64,000 nucleotides of DNA, taken from Shewanella abyssi (GTDB taxonomy: Bacteria; Pseudomonadota; Gammaproteobacteria; Enterobacterales; Shewanellaceae). The stretch is from assembly GCF_023284025.1 (NCBI RefSeq), contig NZ_JAKIKR010000001.1:248001-312000 (forward strand). The letters are read 5' to 3'. The position numbers and the translations under genes are program-made. Of the stretch, positions 26,221 through 35,692 are shown piece by piece; the first letter of the stretch is position 1; the number at the start of each line of letters is the position of its first letter. The notes under the pieces are model-generated. The model was not told the origin of the DNA and made no database searches. It worked only from the letters and a program-made list of their open reading frames with translations.

Positions 26221-27198
26221 GTGGCAGAGATGAATATGTTGCAAGCCATTAACGAAGCCCTGAGCTCGGAAATGGAAGCTGATAAAAAAATGATGGTTTT
26301 TGGTGAAGATGTTGGCCATTTTGGCGGCGTTTTTCGAGCAACCTCAGGGCTACAAGAAAAATTTGGCCGTGATCGCTGCTTCAATACACCGTTAACAGAG
26401 CAGGGCATTGCTGGCTTTGCTAATGGACTCGCCTCTAATGGCATGACCGCAGTTGCTGAGATCCAATTTGCCGATTATATCTTTCCCGCCATTGATCAAA
26501 TCGTCAATGAAAGCGCCAAGTTCCGCTACCGTAGTGGTAATGAGTTTAATGTAGGCGGTTTAACGTTTAGAACGCCTTATGGTGGTGGTATTGCGGGTGG
26601 TCATTATCATTCACAATCGCCAGAAGCCTATTTTACTCAAACGCCAGGCCTTAAAGTGGTTATCCCGCGTAATGCTGAACAAGCTAAAGGCTTGCTGATT
26701 GCGTCAATCAGAGATAAAAACCCGGTTATATTCTTTGAGCCTAAACGTCTTTACCGTGCATCTGTTGGTGAGGTTAGAGACGGTGACTTTGTCATCGAGT
26801 TGGGTAAGGCTGAAGTGATCCGCCAAGGCACCGACATTACGTTGTTAGGCTGGGGCGCTCAGATGGAAATACTTGAAAACGCGGCTGACATGGCGGCAAA
26901 GAAAGGCATTTCATGCGAAGTTATCGATCTGCGTACCCTGTCCCCTTGGGATGTTGATACAATCGCAGCTTCGGTTAAGAAAACCGGCAGATTACTCATT
27001 AACCACGAAGCACCGTTAACCGGTGGTTTTGCGGGTGAAATAGCGGCAACGATCCAGGAAGAGTGCTTCTTATACCTAGAATCACCTATTGCGCGCGTTT
27101 GTGGTTTGGATACACCTTACCCACTTATCCATGAAAAAGAATATATGCCTGATGCTTTAAAAACATTTGAAGCCATTAAAGCATCGGTTAAATTTTAG
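26221..27198 (+). CDS. bkdA2: Branched-chain 2-oxoacid dehydrogenase E1 beta subunit
   Basis: 325 residues: [45 protein letters not shown], and [15 protein letters not shown] are the standard transketolase-beta family blocks. It starts at GTG three bases after the E1alpha stop; the alternative ATG nine bases later would drop conserved residues. The E2 gene follows after 9 bp. Confidence 0.95.
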   Translation: MAEMNMLQAINEALSSEMEADKKMMVFGEDVGHFGGVFRATSGLQEKFGRDRCFNTPLTEQGIAGFANGLASNGMTAVAEIQFADYIFPAIDQIVNESAKFRYRSGNEFNVGGLTFRTPYGGGIAGGHYHSQSPEAYFTQTPGLKVVIPRNAEQAKGLLIASIRDKNPVIFFEPKRLYRASVGEVRDGDFVIELGKAEVIRQGTDITLLGWGAQMEILENAADMAAKKGISCEVIDLRTLSPWDVDTIAASVKKTGRLLINHEAPLTGGFAGEIAATIQEECFLYLESPIARVCGLDTPYPLIHEKEYMPDALKTFEAIKASVKF

Positions 27199-27207
27199 GA
27201 GCACGCC

Positions 27208-28782
27208 ATGATTAAAGAGTTTATCCTGCCGGATATCGGTGAAGGCGTTGTTGAATGCGAGCTGGTTGAATGGTTAGTGAAGGAGGGTGATGTTGTCACT
27301 GAAGATCAGCCAATAGCCGATGTGATGACAGACAAAGCGCTAGTGCAGATCCCAGCGCCTTATCCCGGAACTATCGCTAAATTGTATTATGCCAAAGGCG
27401 AAATCGCTAAAGTGCATGCTCCGCTATACGCCGTTGATGTTATTGATGAAGGCGGCGCTCAAGCTGCCGTCATTGATGAGCCTGCTGTTGTAGAAGCGGT
27501 CAGCAGTCATCAGCGTCAAAACGACACCACGATAGCCAACGTCACCATTGAAGAGTTTTTGCTGCCTGATATTGGCGAAGGCATCGTTGAGTGTGAACTG
27601 GTTGAATGGCTGGTTAGCGAAGGTGATAATGTGGTTGAAGATCAACCCATTGCTGATGTGATGACAGACAAAGCACTGGTGCAAATTCCAGCGATGAAAG
27701 ATGGCAAAATTACCAAGCTGCATTACCGTAAAGGGCAACTTGCCCAGGTACATGCGCCGTTATTTGCTATCGAAGTTGCCGCTGAAGCACCAGCGGTAGC
27801 GACGACGGTAAATACATCAGTAGAGCAAAAAGCTAGCACTGTTAATAGTGTTGAACCCGCTCCGCAAGGTAAAGCGTTAGCCAGTCCAGCGGTACGCCGT
27901 ATGGCACGCACGTTAGACATTGATATATCCAAAGTTAAAGGTACGGGCAAAAATGGCCGTGTGTTTAAAGAGGATATTGAGCGCCATCAATCTGCACCGG
28001 TGACTACAAGCATCAATGCACCATCGGTTGCTGCACCAATGAGTGGCAATGTTTCTGAAACGCAGACTGTTGCAACAGGCGATCGCATCGAACCGATTAA
28101 AGGCGTACGCGCTGTGATGGCGAGAATGATGACCGAATCGGTGTCTACTATTCCCCACTTTACCTATTGTGAAGAGTTTGACTTAACTGAACTCGTTGCT
28201 CTGCGTGAGAGCATGAAGAAAAAGTATTCTACTGATGAGCTAAAGCTCACTATGATGCCTTTCTTTATGAAATCGATGTCGCTAGCACTGGCTCAGTTTC
28301 CTGACATGAATAGCCGTGTCAATGCCGACTGTACAGAGCAAACATTGTTATCGAGCCATAACATCGGGATGGCGGTTGATTCTAAAGTGGGTTTGCTGGT
28401 GCCGAATGTGAAAGATGTGCAAAATAAAACTATTTTGCAAGTGGCAGCAGAGATCACCCGTTTAACCACTGCCGCGCGCAGCGGTAGAGTGTCTCCCGCG
28501 GATCTTAAAGGCGGCAGTATCTCAATTTCAAATATCGGTGCCTTGGGTGGGACGGTTGCAACGCCTATCATCAATAAACCTGAAGTCGCCATTGTGGCAC
28601 TGGGTAAATTACAAGTGTTACCAAGATTTAATGCTGCCGGCGAAGTTGAGGCTCGTAAGATTATGCAAGTGAGCTGGTCTGGCGACCACCGAGTGATAGA
28701 TGGCGGTACTATTGCGCGCTTCTGTAACTTATGGAAGCTGTACTTAGAGCAACCACAAGAGATGTTGCTTGCAATGCAGTAA
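27208..28782 (+). CDS. bkdB: Branched-chain 2-oxoacid dehydrogenase E2 (lipoyl acyltransferase) with two lipoyl domains
   Basis: 524 residues. Two nearly identical lipoyl domains start at residues 1 and about 113, each with MTDKALVQIP; the modified lysines are Lys43 and Lys155. Next come a subunit-binding domain (ASPAVRRMARTLDIDISKVK, near residue 225) and a catalytic core ending in SWSGDHRVIDGGTIARF with the His-Asp pair. It moves the acyl group to CoA. Two lipoyl domains are known in some gammaproteobacterial E2 proteins. An AGGAGCACGCC site precedes the ATG. Confidence 0.95.
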   Translation: MIKEFILPDIGEGVVECELVEWLVKEGDVVTEDQPIADVMTDKALVQIPAPYPGTIAKLYYAKGEIAKVHAPLYAVDVIDEGGAQAAVIDEPAVVEAVSSHQRQNDTTIANVTIEEFLLPDIGEGIVECELVEWLVSEGDNVVEDQPIADVMTDKALVQIPAMKDGKITKLHYRKGQLAQVHAPLFAIEVAAEAPAVATTVNTSVEQKASTVNSVEPAPQGKALASPAVRRMARTLDIDISKVKGTGKNGRVFKEDIERHQSAPVTTSINAPSVAAPMSGNVSETQTVATGDRIEPIKGVRAVMARMMTESVSTIPHFTYCEEFDLTELVALRESMKKKYSTDELKLTMMPFFMKSMSLALAQFPDMNSRVNADCTEQTLLSSHNIGMAVDSKVGLLVPNVKDVQNKTILQVAAEITRLTTAARSGRVSPADLKGGSISISNIGALGGTVATPIINKPEVAIVALGKLQVLPRFNAAGEVEARKIMQVSWSGDHRVIDGGTIARFCNLWKLYLEQPQEMLLAMQ

Positions 28783-28806
28783 ACATTGCATTGATTACGA
28801 ATAGAT

Positions 28807-28838
28807 AAAAAAAAGGTGCTTAATAAAGCACCTTTTTT
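28807..28838 (+). terminator. Terminator of the bkd operon
   Basis: AAAAAGGTGCTT/AAGCACCTTTTT stem with a T-run, 25 bases after bkdB. Confidence 0.88.
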
Positions 28839-28920
28839 GTACTGGATTTCCCTTAAGAGTTTTAAAACGGTTAACTATTCCGTATAATTCCGCGAATCAG
28901 TTATTGTCTTTGGTTGTAGT

Positions 28921-29988
28921 ATGAGCGCATTTGTCCCTAGTATCGAAAGTATTGATTATCCATTTCCAGCGAAGCCTCTTCCTTTGTCTGACATAGAAAA
29001 GGAACAATCTAAAGACCGCATTAAACAGTTATTGAAACAGCGTAACGCCGTTCTAGTTGCCCACTATTATACCGATCCTGAAATTCAAGCATTGGCCGAA
29101 GAAACTGGCGGATGTGTCTCAGATTCCTTAGAGATGGCGCGTTTTGGTCGTGATCATCCAGCAAAAACGCTGATTGTTGCAGGCGTGAAGTTTATGGGGG
29201 AAACCTCTAAGATCCTAAGTCCTGAAAAAACGGTGCTAATGCCGACACTTGAAGCGACTTGCTCGCTTGATATTGGTTGTCCGATTGAAACATTCAGTGA
29301 ATTTTGCGATGCCCATCCAGATCATACCGTCGTTGTTTATGCCAATACATCAGCAGCGGTCAAGGCGCGGGCAGATTGGGTCGTGACCTCGAGCATTGCG
29401 TTGGAAATCGTTGAGCATCTAGACAGTGAAGGCAAGAAAATCATTTGGGGCCCCGATCGTCATCTTGGCAGTTACATTGCAAAAGAGACTGGCGCCGAGA
29501 TGTTAATGTGGCAAGGTGACTGCATTGTCCATGACGAATTTAAAGCCAAAGCGTTAATTGAGTTAAAAAAATTGCATCCAACTGCCGCGGTGTTGGTTCA
29601 CCCTGAATCGCCGGCCAGTGTTGTTGAAATTGCTGATGCGGTAGGTTCAACAAGCCAACTGATTAAATCTGCTCAAACAATGGCTAACGATAAGTTTATA
29701 GTTGCCACTGACAGAGGTATTTTTTATAAGATGCAGCAAGCTGCACCAAATAAAATATTAATTGAGGCCCCTACCGGTGGTAATGGTGCCACCTGTAAAA
29801 GTTGTGCTCACTGTCCTTGGATGGCTATGAATGGCTTAAAGGCTATCGAGAGTTCTCTGGAAAGTGATGCCCAACAGCAGCATGAGATTTTTGTCGATGA
29901 AACATTAAGATTGGCTGCATTAAAGCCCCTAGACCGAATGCTAGATTTTGCAAAAAACCTCAATATGAGGGTGAAAGGTAATGCTTAG
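28921..29988 (+). CDS. nadA: Quinolinate synthase A
   Basis: 355 residues, close to E. coli NadA (347). It condenses iminoaspartate and dihydroxyacetone phosphate to quinolinate in NAD synthesis and uses a [4Fe-4S] cluster. The three cluster cysteines are in [14 protein letters not shown], in [12 protein letters not shown] and in [14 protein letters not shown] (four nearby Cys, one or two of them ligands). Substrate residues HYYTDPEIQ and [10 protein letters not shown] are also present. No clear ribosome site precedes the ATG. A terminator follows. Confidence 0.95.
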   Translation: MSAFVPSIESIDYPFPAKPLPLSDIEKEQSKDRIKQLLKQRNAVLVAHYYTDPEIQALAEETGGCVSDSLEMARFGRDHPAKTLIVAGVKFMGETSKILSPEKTVLMPTLEATCSLDIGCPIETFSEFCDAHPDHTVVVYANTSAAVKARADWVVTSSIALEIVEHLDSEGKKIIWGPDRHLGSYIAKETGAEMLMWQGDCIVHDEFKAKALIELKKLHPTAAVLVHPESPASVVEIADAVGSTSQLIKSAQTMANDKFIVATDRGIFYKMQQAAPNKILIEAPTGGNGATCKSCAHCPWMAMNGLKAIESSLESDAQQQHEIFVDETLRLAALKPLDRMLDFAKNLNMRVKGNA

Positions 29989-30024
29989 TCCTTGGTTACT
30001 CTTTGTCACATATTCGGCGAATAG

Positions 30025-30038
30025 TTGATCTAGATCAC
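30025..30038. promoter_or_regulatory. Near-consensus FNR-type box between nadA and the chemoreceptor
   Basis: TTGATCTAGATCAC matches TTGAT-N4-ATCAA at nine of ten bases. It sits 140 bases upstream of the chemoreceptor gene but before the nadA terminator, so a start site would lie inside or before that hairpin. A TGTATAAA element at 30053-30060 is too close for a class II promoter. Function doubtful. Confidence 0.3.
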
Positions 30039-30057
30039 GCATTGAGTGTTCCTGTAT

Positions 30058-30087
30058 AAAAAGCCTGCAATCGCAGGCTTTTTTTGT
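30058..30087 (+). terminator. Terminator of nadA
   Basis: AAAAGCCTGC/GCAGGCTTTT stem with a short loop and seven T. Confidence 0.88.
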
Positions 30088-30174
30088 GCCAATGACTTCA
30101 AACGCCTATTTACCTAAAATCGGTTTCGTTTATGCTATGCAACAAATTGATTTAAATTAAAATAAGGCTTACGA

Positions 30175-32169
30175 ATGAGATGGAATTGGATCGGCAACCT
30201 TACGTTAAAACAGAAATTTGTGATTGTAATTGCGCCCTCTTTATTGGCCTCAATCATTTTTGGTGGGCTGTATGCCAATGACCAATACAAGTTAACGAAA
30301 GAGCTCGAACAAGTACTCATTTTGAGCCAGCTAGCCGTTGCAAATAGTAGTTTGGTGCATGAAATACAAAAAGAGCGGGGCATGAGCGCCGGCTTTATTG
30401 GCTCCAATGGTTCAGCATTTAAAAGTAAGTTACCCGCCCAACATAAAAACACCGATAAGCTTATAAACTCCTTTGAATCATTCCTTAGCAGCCAGCCGCT
30501 GCCTGCTACTTTTAAAACTGAGATAAACAACAGCAAAAATTTAATCAATGATATTGCTGCTATACGCAGACAAGTCATGGCGGTGACGATTAGTGTTGCC
30601 GAAGAGGTCGCATTTTATACTGAGTTGAACAAAGAGCTACTCAGTATTGTCGACCTAACAGCAAGAAATGGCGCCAACCAACAGATAGCGATCAAGGCCG
30701 CCGCATTTGCAGCGTTTCTGCAGCTGAAAGAGCGTGCGGGAATTGAGCGAGCGGTGCTGAGCTCAACCTTTGGTAATGAAAATTTTAAAGCAGGCGCTTA
30801 TCGCCGTTTCATTACGCTAGTGTCCGAGCAGGGGGCTTATCAAGAACGTTTCTTGGCGTTAACCGATCCGCAAAACTACTCGAGTTTTCAGCAGTTAACT
30901 ACAAATTCTGCATTTAAAGAGGTTGAAGCGTACCGCGCTATCGGTTTTGCGCAAAACAATCTGCAATTATCGCAACAACAGCCTGAGTTGTGGTTTCAAA
31001 CAGCCACTAAACGGATAGAGCTGCTAAGCCAATTTGAACAGCAGTTATCGAGTGATTTAATCAACGAGACACAGCTAATGTTAGCCGTTGCGAATAAATA
31101 TCTCTATCTAACCTTAGTGGTGTTGGTATTGGCTGCCGGTATGGTGTTGCTGCTGTCGATTTCTGTCATGCGGTTTATCCATGACAGTGTTTCCAATGTA
31201 CAGAGTTCAGTGACTTTAGCGCGGGATAATTTCGACCTTAGTGTCAGAATAGTACAAACCAGTGATGATGAATTTGGTCAATTAGCCACAGCATTTAACG
31301 GCATGATGGCTGATTTTGAACAAGTCATTGCGCACGTTACCGACAATTCGACGGTTTTATTTCAAGCCGTAGAGAAGTTAGAGCAACATGCAACCCAGTT
31401 AAAAAGTGATGTCGAGCTTGGCCACAGTGAAGTGGAGCAAGTCGCTTCCGCAATGACGGAGATGAGCGCTACTGTTGCAGAGATAGCTATTAATGCCGAA
31501 AATGCGTCAGAGGCATCTGCAAAGGCTAACATTGAAGCGCAAGAAGGTAACGCTGAAGTTGGTCGTTCAAGTGCAGCCATTAACTTACTTGCAAGTGACA
31601 TGAACAAGTCTGCACAGGCGCTGCAAGCACTTGAACTTGATATTCAAGGCATTGTGACTGTGTCTAATATTATTAGCGGTATTGCAGAGCAAACTAACTT
31701 ATTGGCTCTTAATGCTGCCATTGAAGCTGCCAGAGCTGGTGAAATGGGGCGCGGCTTTGCGGTTGTAGCCGATGAAGTACGTAGCCTTGCACAGCGCGCT
31801 CAGAGTGCAACCGGTGATATAAAAGCCATGACAGAGCGACTAAGCTCAGGGGCTAGTATTGCAGTACTTGCAATGGAACGAGGCACGAAACAAGCAAGTC
31901 AAAGCGTTGAAGAAGCAGAGAAGGTCAGTGCCGATCTCAAAAAGATTGTGGACCATGTGGGTGTTATCGATGGCATGAATGAACAGATAGCCGCATCGAC
32001 ACATGAACAGAGTGCAGTAGCGGAAGAGGTTAACCAAAACGCACTGAGGATAAGTGAGATCTATATACAAACTCACTCTATCGCTAATGAGCTTCAATCT
32101 GTTACCAATGAGCTAGTTAAAGGCTCAAGTAACGTTACTAAAGAGGTCAGCAAATTCAAGCTAAGTTGA
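30175..32169 (+). CDS. Methyl-accepting chemotaxis protein with NIT (nitrate/nitrite-sensing) domain
   Basis: 664 residues. A first membrane segment ([19 protein letters not shown]) precedes a periplasmic NIT domain that begins [16 protein letters not shown]; the second segment lies around residues 305-330 ([20 protein letters not shown]). HAMP follows, then a signalling hairpin with [19 protein letters not shown]. The NIT domain is predicted to bind nitrate/nitrite or similar anions, so nitrate chemotaxis is plausible for an anaerobic respirer. This is domain inference; no ligand residues can be assigned. Its neighbours are not chemotaxis genes. Confidence 0.92.
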   Translation: MRWNWIGNLTLKQKFVIVIAPSLLASIIFGGLYANDQYKLTKELEQVLILSQLAVANSSLVHEIQKERGMSAGFIGSNGSAFKSKLPAQHKNTDKLINSFESFLSSQPLPATFKTEINNSKNLINDIAAIRRQVMAVTISVAEEVAFYTELNKELLSIVDLTARNGANQQIAIKAAAFAAFLQLKERAGIERAVLSSTFGNENFKAGAYRRFITLVSEQGAYQERFLALTDPQNYSSFQQLTTNSAFKEVEAYRAIGFAQNNLQLSQQQPELWFQTATKRIELLSQFEQQLSSDLINETQLMLAVANKYLYLTLVVLVLAAGMVLLLSISVMRFIHDSVSNVQSSVTLARDNFDLSVRIVQTSDDEFGQLATAFNGMMADFEQVIAHVTDNSTVLFQAVEKLEQHATQLKSDVELGHSEVEQVASAMTEMSATVAEIAINAENASEASAKANIEAQEGNAEVGRSSAAINLLASDMNKSAQALQALELDIQGIVTVSNIISGIAEQTNLLALNAAIEAARAGEMGRGFAVVADEVRSLAQRAQSATGDIKAMTERLSSGASIAVLAMERGTKQASQSVEEAEKVSADLKKIVDHVGVIDGMNEQIAASTHEQSAVAEEVNQNALRISEIYIQTHSIANELQSVTNELVKGSSNVTKEVSKFKLS

Positions 32170-32339
32170 GTAAAAACGCGATGGATCCCGCTATTTTGGT
32201 TAGCAAGTATGCAAACACCACTGTTGGCCACAATTACGCTTGACGCAATTGCAGCTTTTGCGTAAAGTAGCGCTCCGTTGGCAACGTAAGCTACGTTGTT
32301 AGCTATTGTGATGATTAGACACAAAAAAATTGATCAATT

Positions 32340-32429
32340 GGTGAGCTGGCTGAGTGGCTGAAGGCGCACGCCTGGAAAGTGTGTTTAGGTTTATCCCTAA
32401 CGAGAGTTCGAATCTCTCGCTCACCGCCA
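32340..32429 (+). tRNA. tRNA-Ser, anticodon GGA
   Basis: 90 bases with encoded CCA. The acceptor arms GGTGAGC (32340-32346) and GCTCACC (32419-32425) pair fully; G at 32426 is the discriminator and CCA lies at 32427-32429. The anticodon arm CACGC-CTGGAAA-GTGTG (stem, loop, stem) contains GGA at 32374-32376, reading UCC and UCU. The long variable arm and TTCGAATC T-loop are as expected for tRNA-Ser. A terminator follows. Confidence 0.98.
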
Positions 32430-32438
32430 TATATAGAG

Positions 32439-32469
32439 AAGCCCGTTATCGCAAGATAACGGGCTTTTT
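32439..32469 (+). terminator. Terminator after tRNA-Ser
   Basis: AAGCCCGTTATC-GCAA-GATAACGGGCTT stem (12 bp, GCAA tetraloop) with a T-run. Confidence 0.92.
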
Positions 32470-32491
32470 GCTGTCTGAATGGAAATGAGTG

Positions 32492-33124
32492 CTAGTAGTC
32501 AAAGAACTTGCGATGCTCTATTCCCGCCGCATTCGAATTAACTTTATTTGGATGCTTATGCTCTTTCCAGCACGCGACTTTCCGACCAATATTTAGATGA
32601 GGGAAGTTCTGCTTTGAGTCTAAAGCTGTACTTACCCCAATAAAGTTTAGTAACTCACTTAAGCTATTTGGCTTACTCACATCGATACAAATGAGATCAT
32701 CTCTGTTTGCAAAATAGCTTAGTACACCTTGTTTGTGTCGCAGGTAACATTTTTCTAAGTGTTCTCTATCGTCTGGGATAGCTGTTGTTGAAAGCTTAAA
32801 AACGTCATTAAAAGTGCGTTTTAGTATTGGATTGAAAATGCCTCTTTTGAGATCTAAATTCACTCGCATTTTACTGATTAACATTTGCATAGAAGGTAGC
32901 CAAAGCGAAAGGTCTCTCTCTAAATACACAAATTTAGAACCGGGGAAAAGCGTATCCAATTGGGCATAATCACAAAAGCATGGCGAGTCAGAAATAACGT
33001 CAGCTAGTTCAAATGCTCTTTTTGTATAGGCGGTGTGGGCAACGTTAAACCCATAGTCGAGTAGCGCAACACTGATACTCGTGGTGCCAGTCCTTGGTAA
33101 TCCGATGATAAAGATTTTGTTCAT
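32492..33124 (-). CDS. Sulfotransferase-family protein
   Basis: About 210 residues. The N-terminus carries a P-loop-like phosphosulfate-binding motif, IIGLPRTGTTSISVAL, as in PAPS-dependent sulfotransferases; FVYLERDLSLWLPS and CIDVSKPNSLSELLNF resemble the later conserved blocks. A short bacterial member; the acceptor is unknown. A frame extends to a TTG at 33142, but the ATG at 33124 (MNKIFIIGLPRTG) gives the natural N-terminus. Neither start has a clear ribosome site. It lies 60 bases from a tRNA-Ser gene and points toward it, so it may be a horizontally gained insert next to a tRNA. Confidence 0.75.
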   Translation of the reverse strand: MNKIFIIGLPRTGTTSISVALLDYGFNVAHTAYTKRAFELADVISDSPCFCDYAQLDTLFPGSKFVYLERDLSLWLPSMQMLISKMRVNLDLKRGIFNPILKRTFNDVFKLSTTAIPDDREHLEKCYLRHKQGVLSYFANRDDLICIDVSKPNSLSELLNFIGVSTALDSKQNFPHLNIGRKVACWKEHKHPNKVNSNAAGIEHRKFFDY

Positions 33125-33175
33125 GTTTTTAGTAAGCCACAATAGGGGGAGAGGTCGTTATTGCATAGTCATTAT

Positions 33176-34633
33176 CTACAGTAACGGGCTGAACAGGTAA
33201 AAAATACGTTCCATTATGCGATTCCCTAATGAGCGTTTTACCCAATCTTTTGGGCAAACCATATCAGAGTCAGCTAAATAACTTTGTTGAACACGCTCTA
33301 ACTCCTGAGTAAAGATGAGGTTGTCGACAGCTAAGGTCACTTCAAAGTTGAGCCATAAGCTGCGCATATCAAGATTTACTGTCCCTATCAGGCAGTGGTT
33401 TCCATCGATAACAACCGACTTAGTATGTAATAATCCACCTTTAAAACGATGGATATTCACGCCAGCATCGAGAAGTTCTGAGAAAAAGGCTCGGCTCGCC
33501 CATTCAACCATTAGCGAGTCATTCTTATCTGGCACTATGATATCAACTTGCACGTCACGCTGAGCTGCGATGACTAACGCCAGTTGCAGGTTCTCACTTG
33601 GGACAAAATAGGGCGTCGTAATAACAATACTCTTTTGCGCTTGGTAGATACTTTGCAGTAACACCTGATGGATTATCTCATCGCGCATACCAGGCCCTGA
33701 AGGAATAACTTGAACCAAATCTGTGATGTCATTGTTTTCATGCGCTAAACATTGTGGCAGTTCCGGCAGAAATCGCTCACTGGTTTCGACTTCCCAGTCC
33801 CACGCATGGATACTGTTTAGTATGGGAACCGTCGTCCCTGTGATCCTAACCATAACGTCGATCCATTCACCAACTCCTGCATCTTGATTGAAATACTTTG
33901 GATCAACGAGGTTCATGGAACCGGTATAGGCTATTTTATTATCTAAGACGACTATCTTTCTATGTAGCCTTAAATCGAGTCGTCTAAAGAACATTCTTAA
34001 CGGTGAAACTTCGAGTGCATTGACAACGGCTATCCCAACTTTTTTAAACGTTGCTGGCCAGTGACTTTTAAAAAAGGCACGACTACCCGCGGCATCCAGC
34101 AGCAATTTAATGGTAACGCCCCGAGCAGCCGATTTAATCAAGGCTTGCGCGACGTCATCGGCTTTACCACCTGGTTGCCAAATATAGAACTCAAGGTGGA
34201 TTGATTCACTTGCTTGGTCTATGTCCTTGATCAACATATCAAGGATCTCATTGGTCTGGTTTAATAGCGTAAGTTGATTATCTGCAAGCGCTGGAATACC
34301 AATTTGCTTTTCGCATATAGCACTAATTGATTGCCCATAAAGACTGGACACATGAGGGGTATATTGGCGCACATTATAGAGATGTGAAAACCATTGCTCA
34401 TAGGGGGAATACATCTGCTGTGCCCGTTCAGCCCGCTTTTTCCCCAGATTTAGCTCGCCAAACAGTAGGTAGGCGAATGCGCCGCCTAAGGGCACGATAT
34501 AGATTATCATTAACCACGCTAAAGAGACGCCAATGGCGCGCCTTTTTACAACGACTCGTACGCTGATCCCTGCGATCACTAACCAGTAGACAAACACGGC
34601 CGCGATGGTGAGTAATTGATAAAATTGGTACAT
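33176..34633 (-). CDS. clsA: Cardiolipin synthase A
   Basis: 485 residues, near-identical in length to E. coli ClsA (486). Two N-terminal membrane helices (FVYWLVIAGISVRVV and LAWLMIIYIVPLGGAFAYL) precede two phospholipase D HKD motifs, HRKIVVLDN and HTKSVVIDG, each followed by Gly-Ser or Gly-Thr. It joins two phosphatidylglycerols to form cardiolipin in the inner membrane. The C-terminal IFYLFSPLL matches E. coli exactly in position. It is divergent from the EEP-family gene. Confidence 0.96.
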   Translation of the reverse strand: MYQFYQLLTIAAVFVYWLVIAGISVRVVVKRRAIGVSLAWLMIIYIVPLGGAFAYLLFGELNLGKKRAERAQQMYSPYEQWFSHLYNVRQYTPHVSSLYGQSISAICEKQIGIPALADNQLTLLNQTNEILDMLIKDIDQASESIHLEFYIWQPGGKADDVAQALIKSAARGVTIKLLLDAAGSRAFFKSHWPATFKKVGIAVVNALEVSPLRMFFRRLDLRLHRKIVVLDNKIAYTGSMNLVDPKYFNQDAGVGEWIDVMVRITGTTVPILNSIHAWDWEVETSERFLPELPQCLAHENNDITDLVQVIPSGPGMRDEIIHQVLLQSIYQAQKSIVITTPYFVPSENLQLALVIAAQRDVQVDIIVPDKNDSLMVEWASRAFFSELLDAGVNIHRFKGGLLHTKSVVIDGNHCLIGTVNLDMRSLWLNFEVTLAVDNLIFTQELERVQQSYLADSDMVCPKDWVKRSLGNRIMERIFYLFSPLL

Positions 34634-34797
34634 GTTTTCTTTGATAATAGAAGCCTTAGGGGATTGAGAATAGCGCTGTCACTGCAGTTTAATCTACATT
34701 ACTGTCGTCAACGACTAATGTTTATGCCACATAGCAGTAAAAGCTATTATAATGAAAAGATTACCGTAAATGTAAGTAACAAGCAGAATAACTCATC

Positions 34798-35655
34798 ATG
34801 TTTAGAATTCTACGTAAGCTCATTTTGTTTTCACTACTGCTAGTGACATTGATAGCCCTTTTTATTTATCAAAGTACAGTAATTCCGCTACAAGATACAT
34901 TGTTATCAAGGGATACTAATGCAGCAGATGTTGCTCAATGTGTCACACATAGTTCTACGTCACCGCTAGATAGACATGGCAATCTCAATATTGCAACTTG
35001 GAACATCTATAAGCATCAAAATGATGGCTGGCAGAACGTGCTTAAACAGCTAGCAGATAGAACTGACTTGCTATTGCTGCAAGAAGCAACACTATCTGAC
35101 GATTTAAAATCCTTAGTTAATGAGCTGAAAGAAGATTGGGTGTTAGCCAGGGCGTTCACTTTTGGCGGTGAAGCGGTGGGAGTGATGAACTTGTCGAAAG
35201 ACTATCCCCTCAGTACATGTGCCTTTAGGCATGCTGAACCTTTGATTTACTATCCTAAATCGTTACTGGTATCGTATTATAAATTGTCAGATAGCAGCCA
35301 GCTATTGGTCGTCAACATTCACAGTATCAATTTCACCTTAGGCCTTCAGGATTACCAAGCTCAGCTCAATGTTGTCGCTGCAGCGATGTTAGAACACCAT
35401 GGGCCTATTATTTTTGCAGGAGATCTTAATACATGGAGCGATGACAGAGAAAAATATGTATTAACTATGGTTCAAAAAGCAGGACTAATAGAAGCTGTTC
35501 CTAGGGATGACTCGCGCACCACCGTATTTTCTCATTCAGTGGATCATATATTTTATAGAGACTTGGAATTGGTAAATACCGAATCTATTGTTACCGATAG
35601 CTCTGATCATAATCCGTTAAAAGCCTATTTTAGATTACTCAAAAAAATTCCTTAG
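34798..35655 (+). CDS. Endonuclease/exonuclease/phosphatase family protein with N-terminal anchor
   Basis: 285 residues. An N-terminal hydrophobic helix (LILFSLLLVTLIALFIYQ) anchors or exports the protein. The EEP fold then shows NIATWNIYKH, LLLLQEATLS, IIFAGDLNTWSDD and the catalytic SSDHNPL. It resembles E. coli YafD. EEP proteins include phosphodiesterases and nucleases, so the substrate is not settled. The ribosome site is weak. The RecQ-like gene follows 37 bp later in the same direction. Confidence 0.85.
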   Translation: MFRILRKLILFSLLLVTLIALFIYQSTVIPLQDTLLSRDTNAADVAQCVTHSSTSPLDRHGNLNIATWNIYKHQNDGWQNVLKQLADRTDLLLLQEATLSDDLKSLVNELKEDWVLARAFTFGGEAVGVMNLSKDYPLSTCAFRHAEPLIYYPKSLLVSYYKLSDSSQLLVVNIHSINFTLGLQDYQAQLNVVAAAMLEHHGPIIFAGDLNTWSDDREKYVLTMVQKAGLIEAVPRDDSRTTVFSHSVDHIFYRDLELVNTESIVTDSSDHNPLKAYFRLLKKIP

Positions 35656-35692
35656 CAACTAAACACTCGTAGATAAATCGACAGGACAAAGC

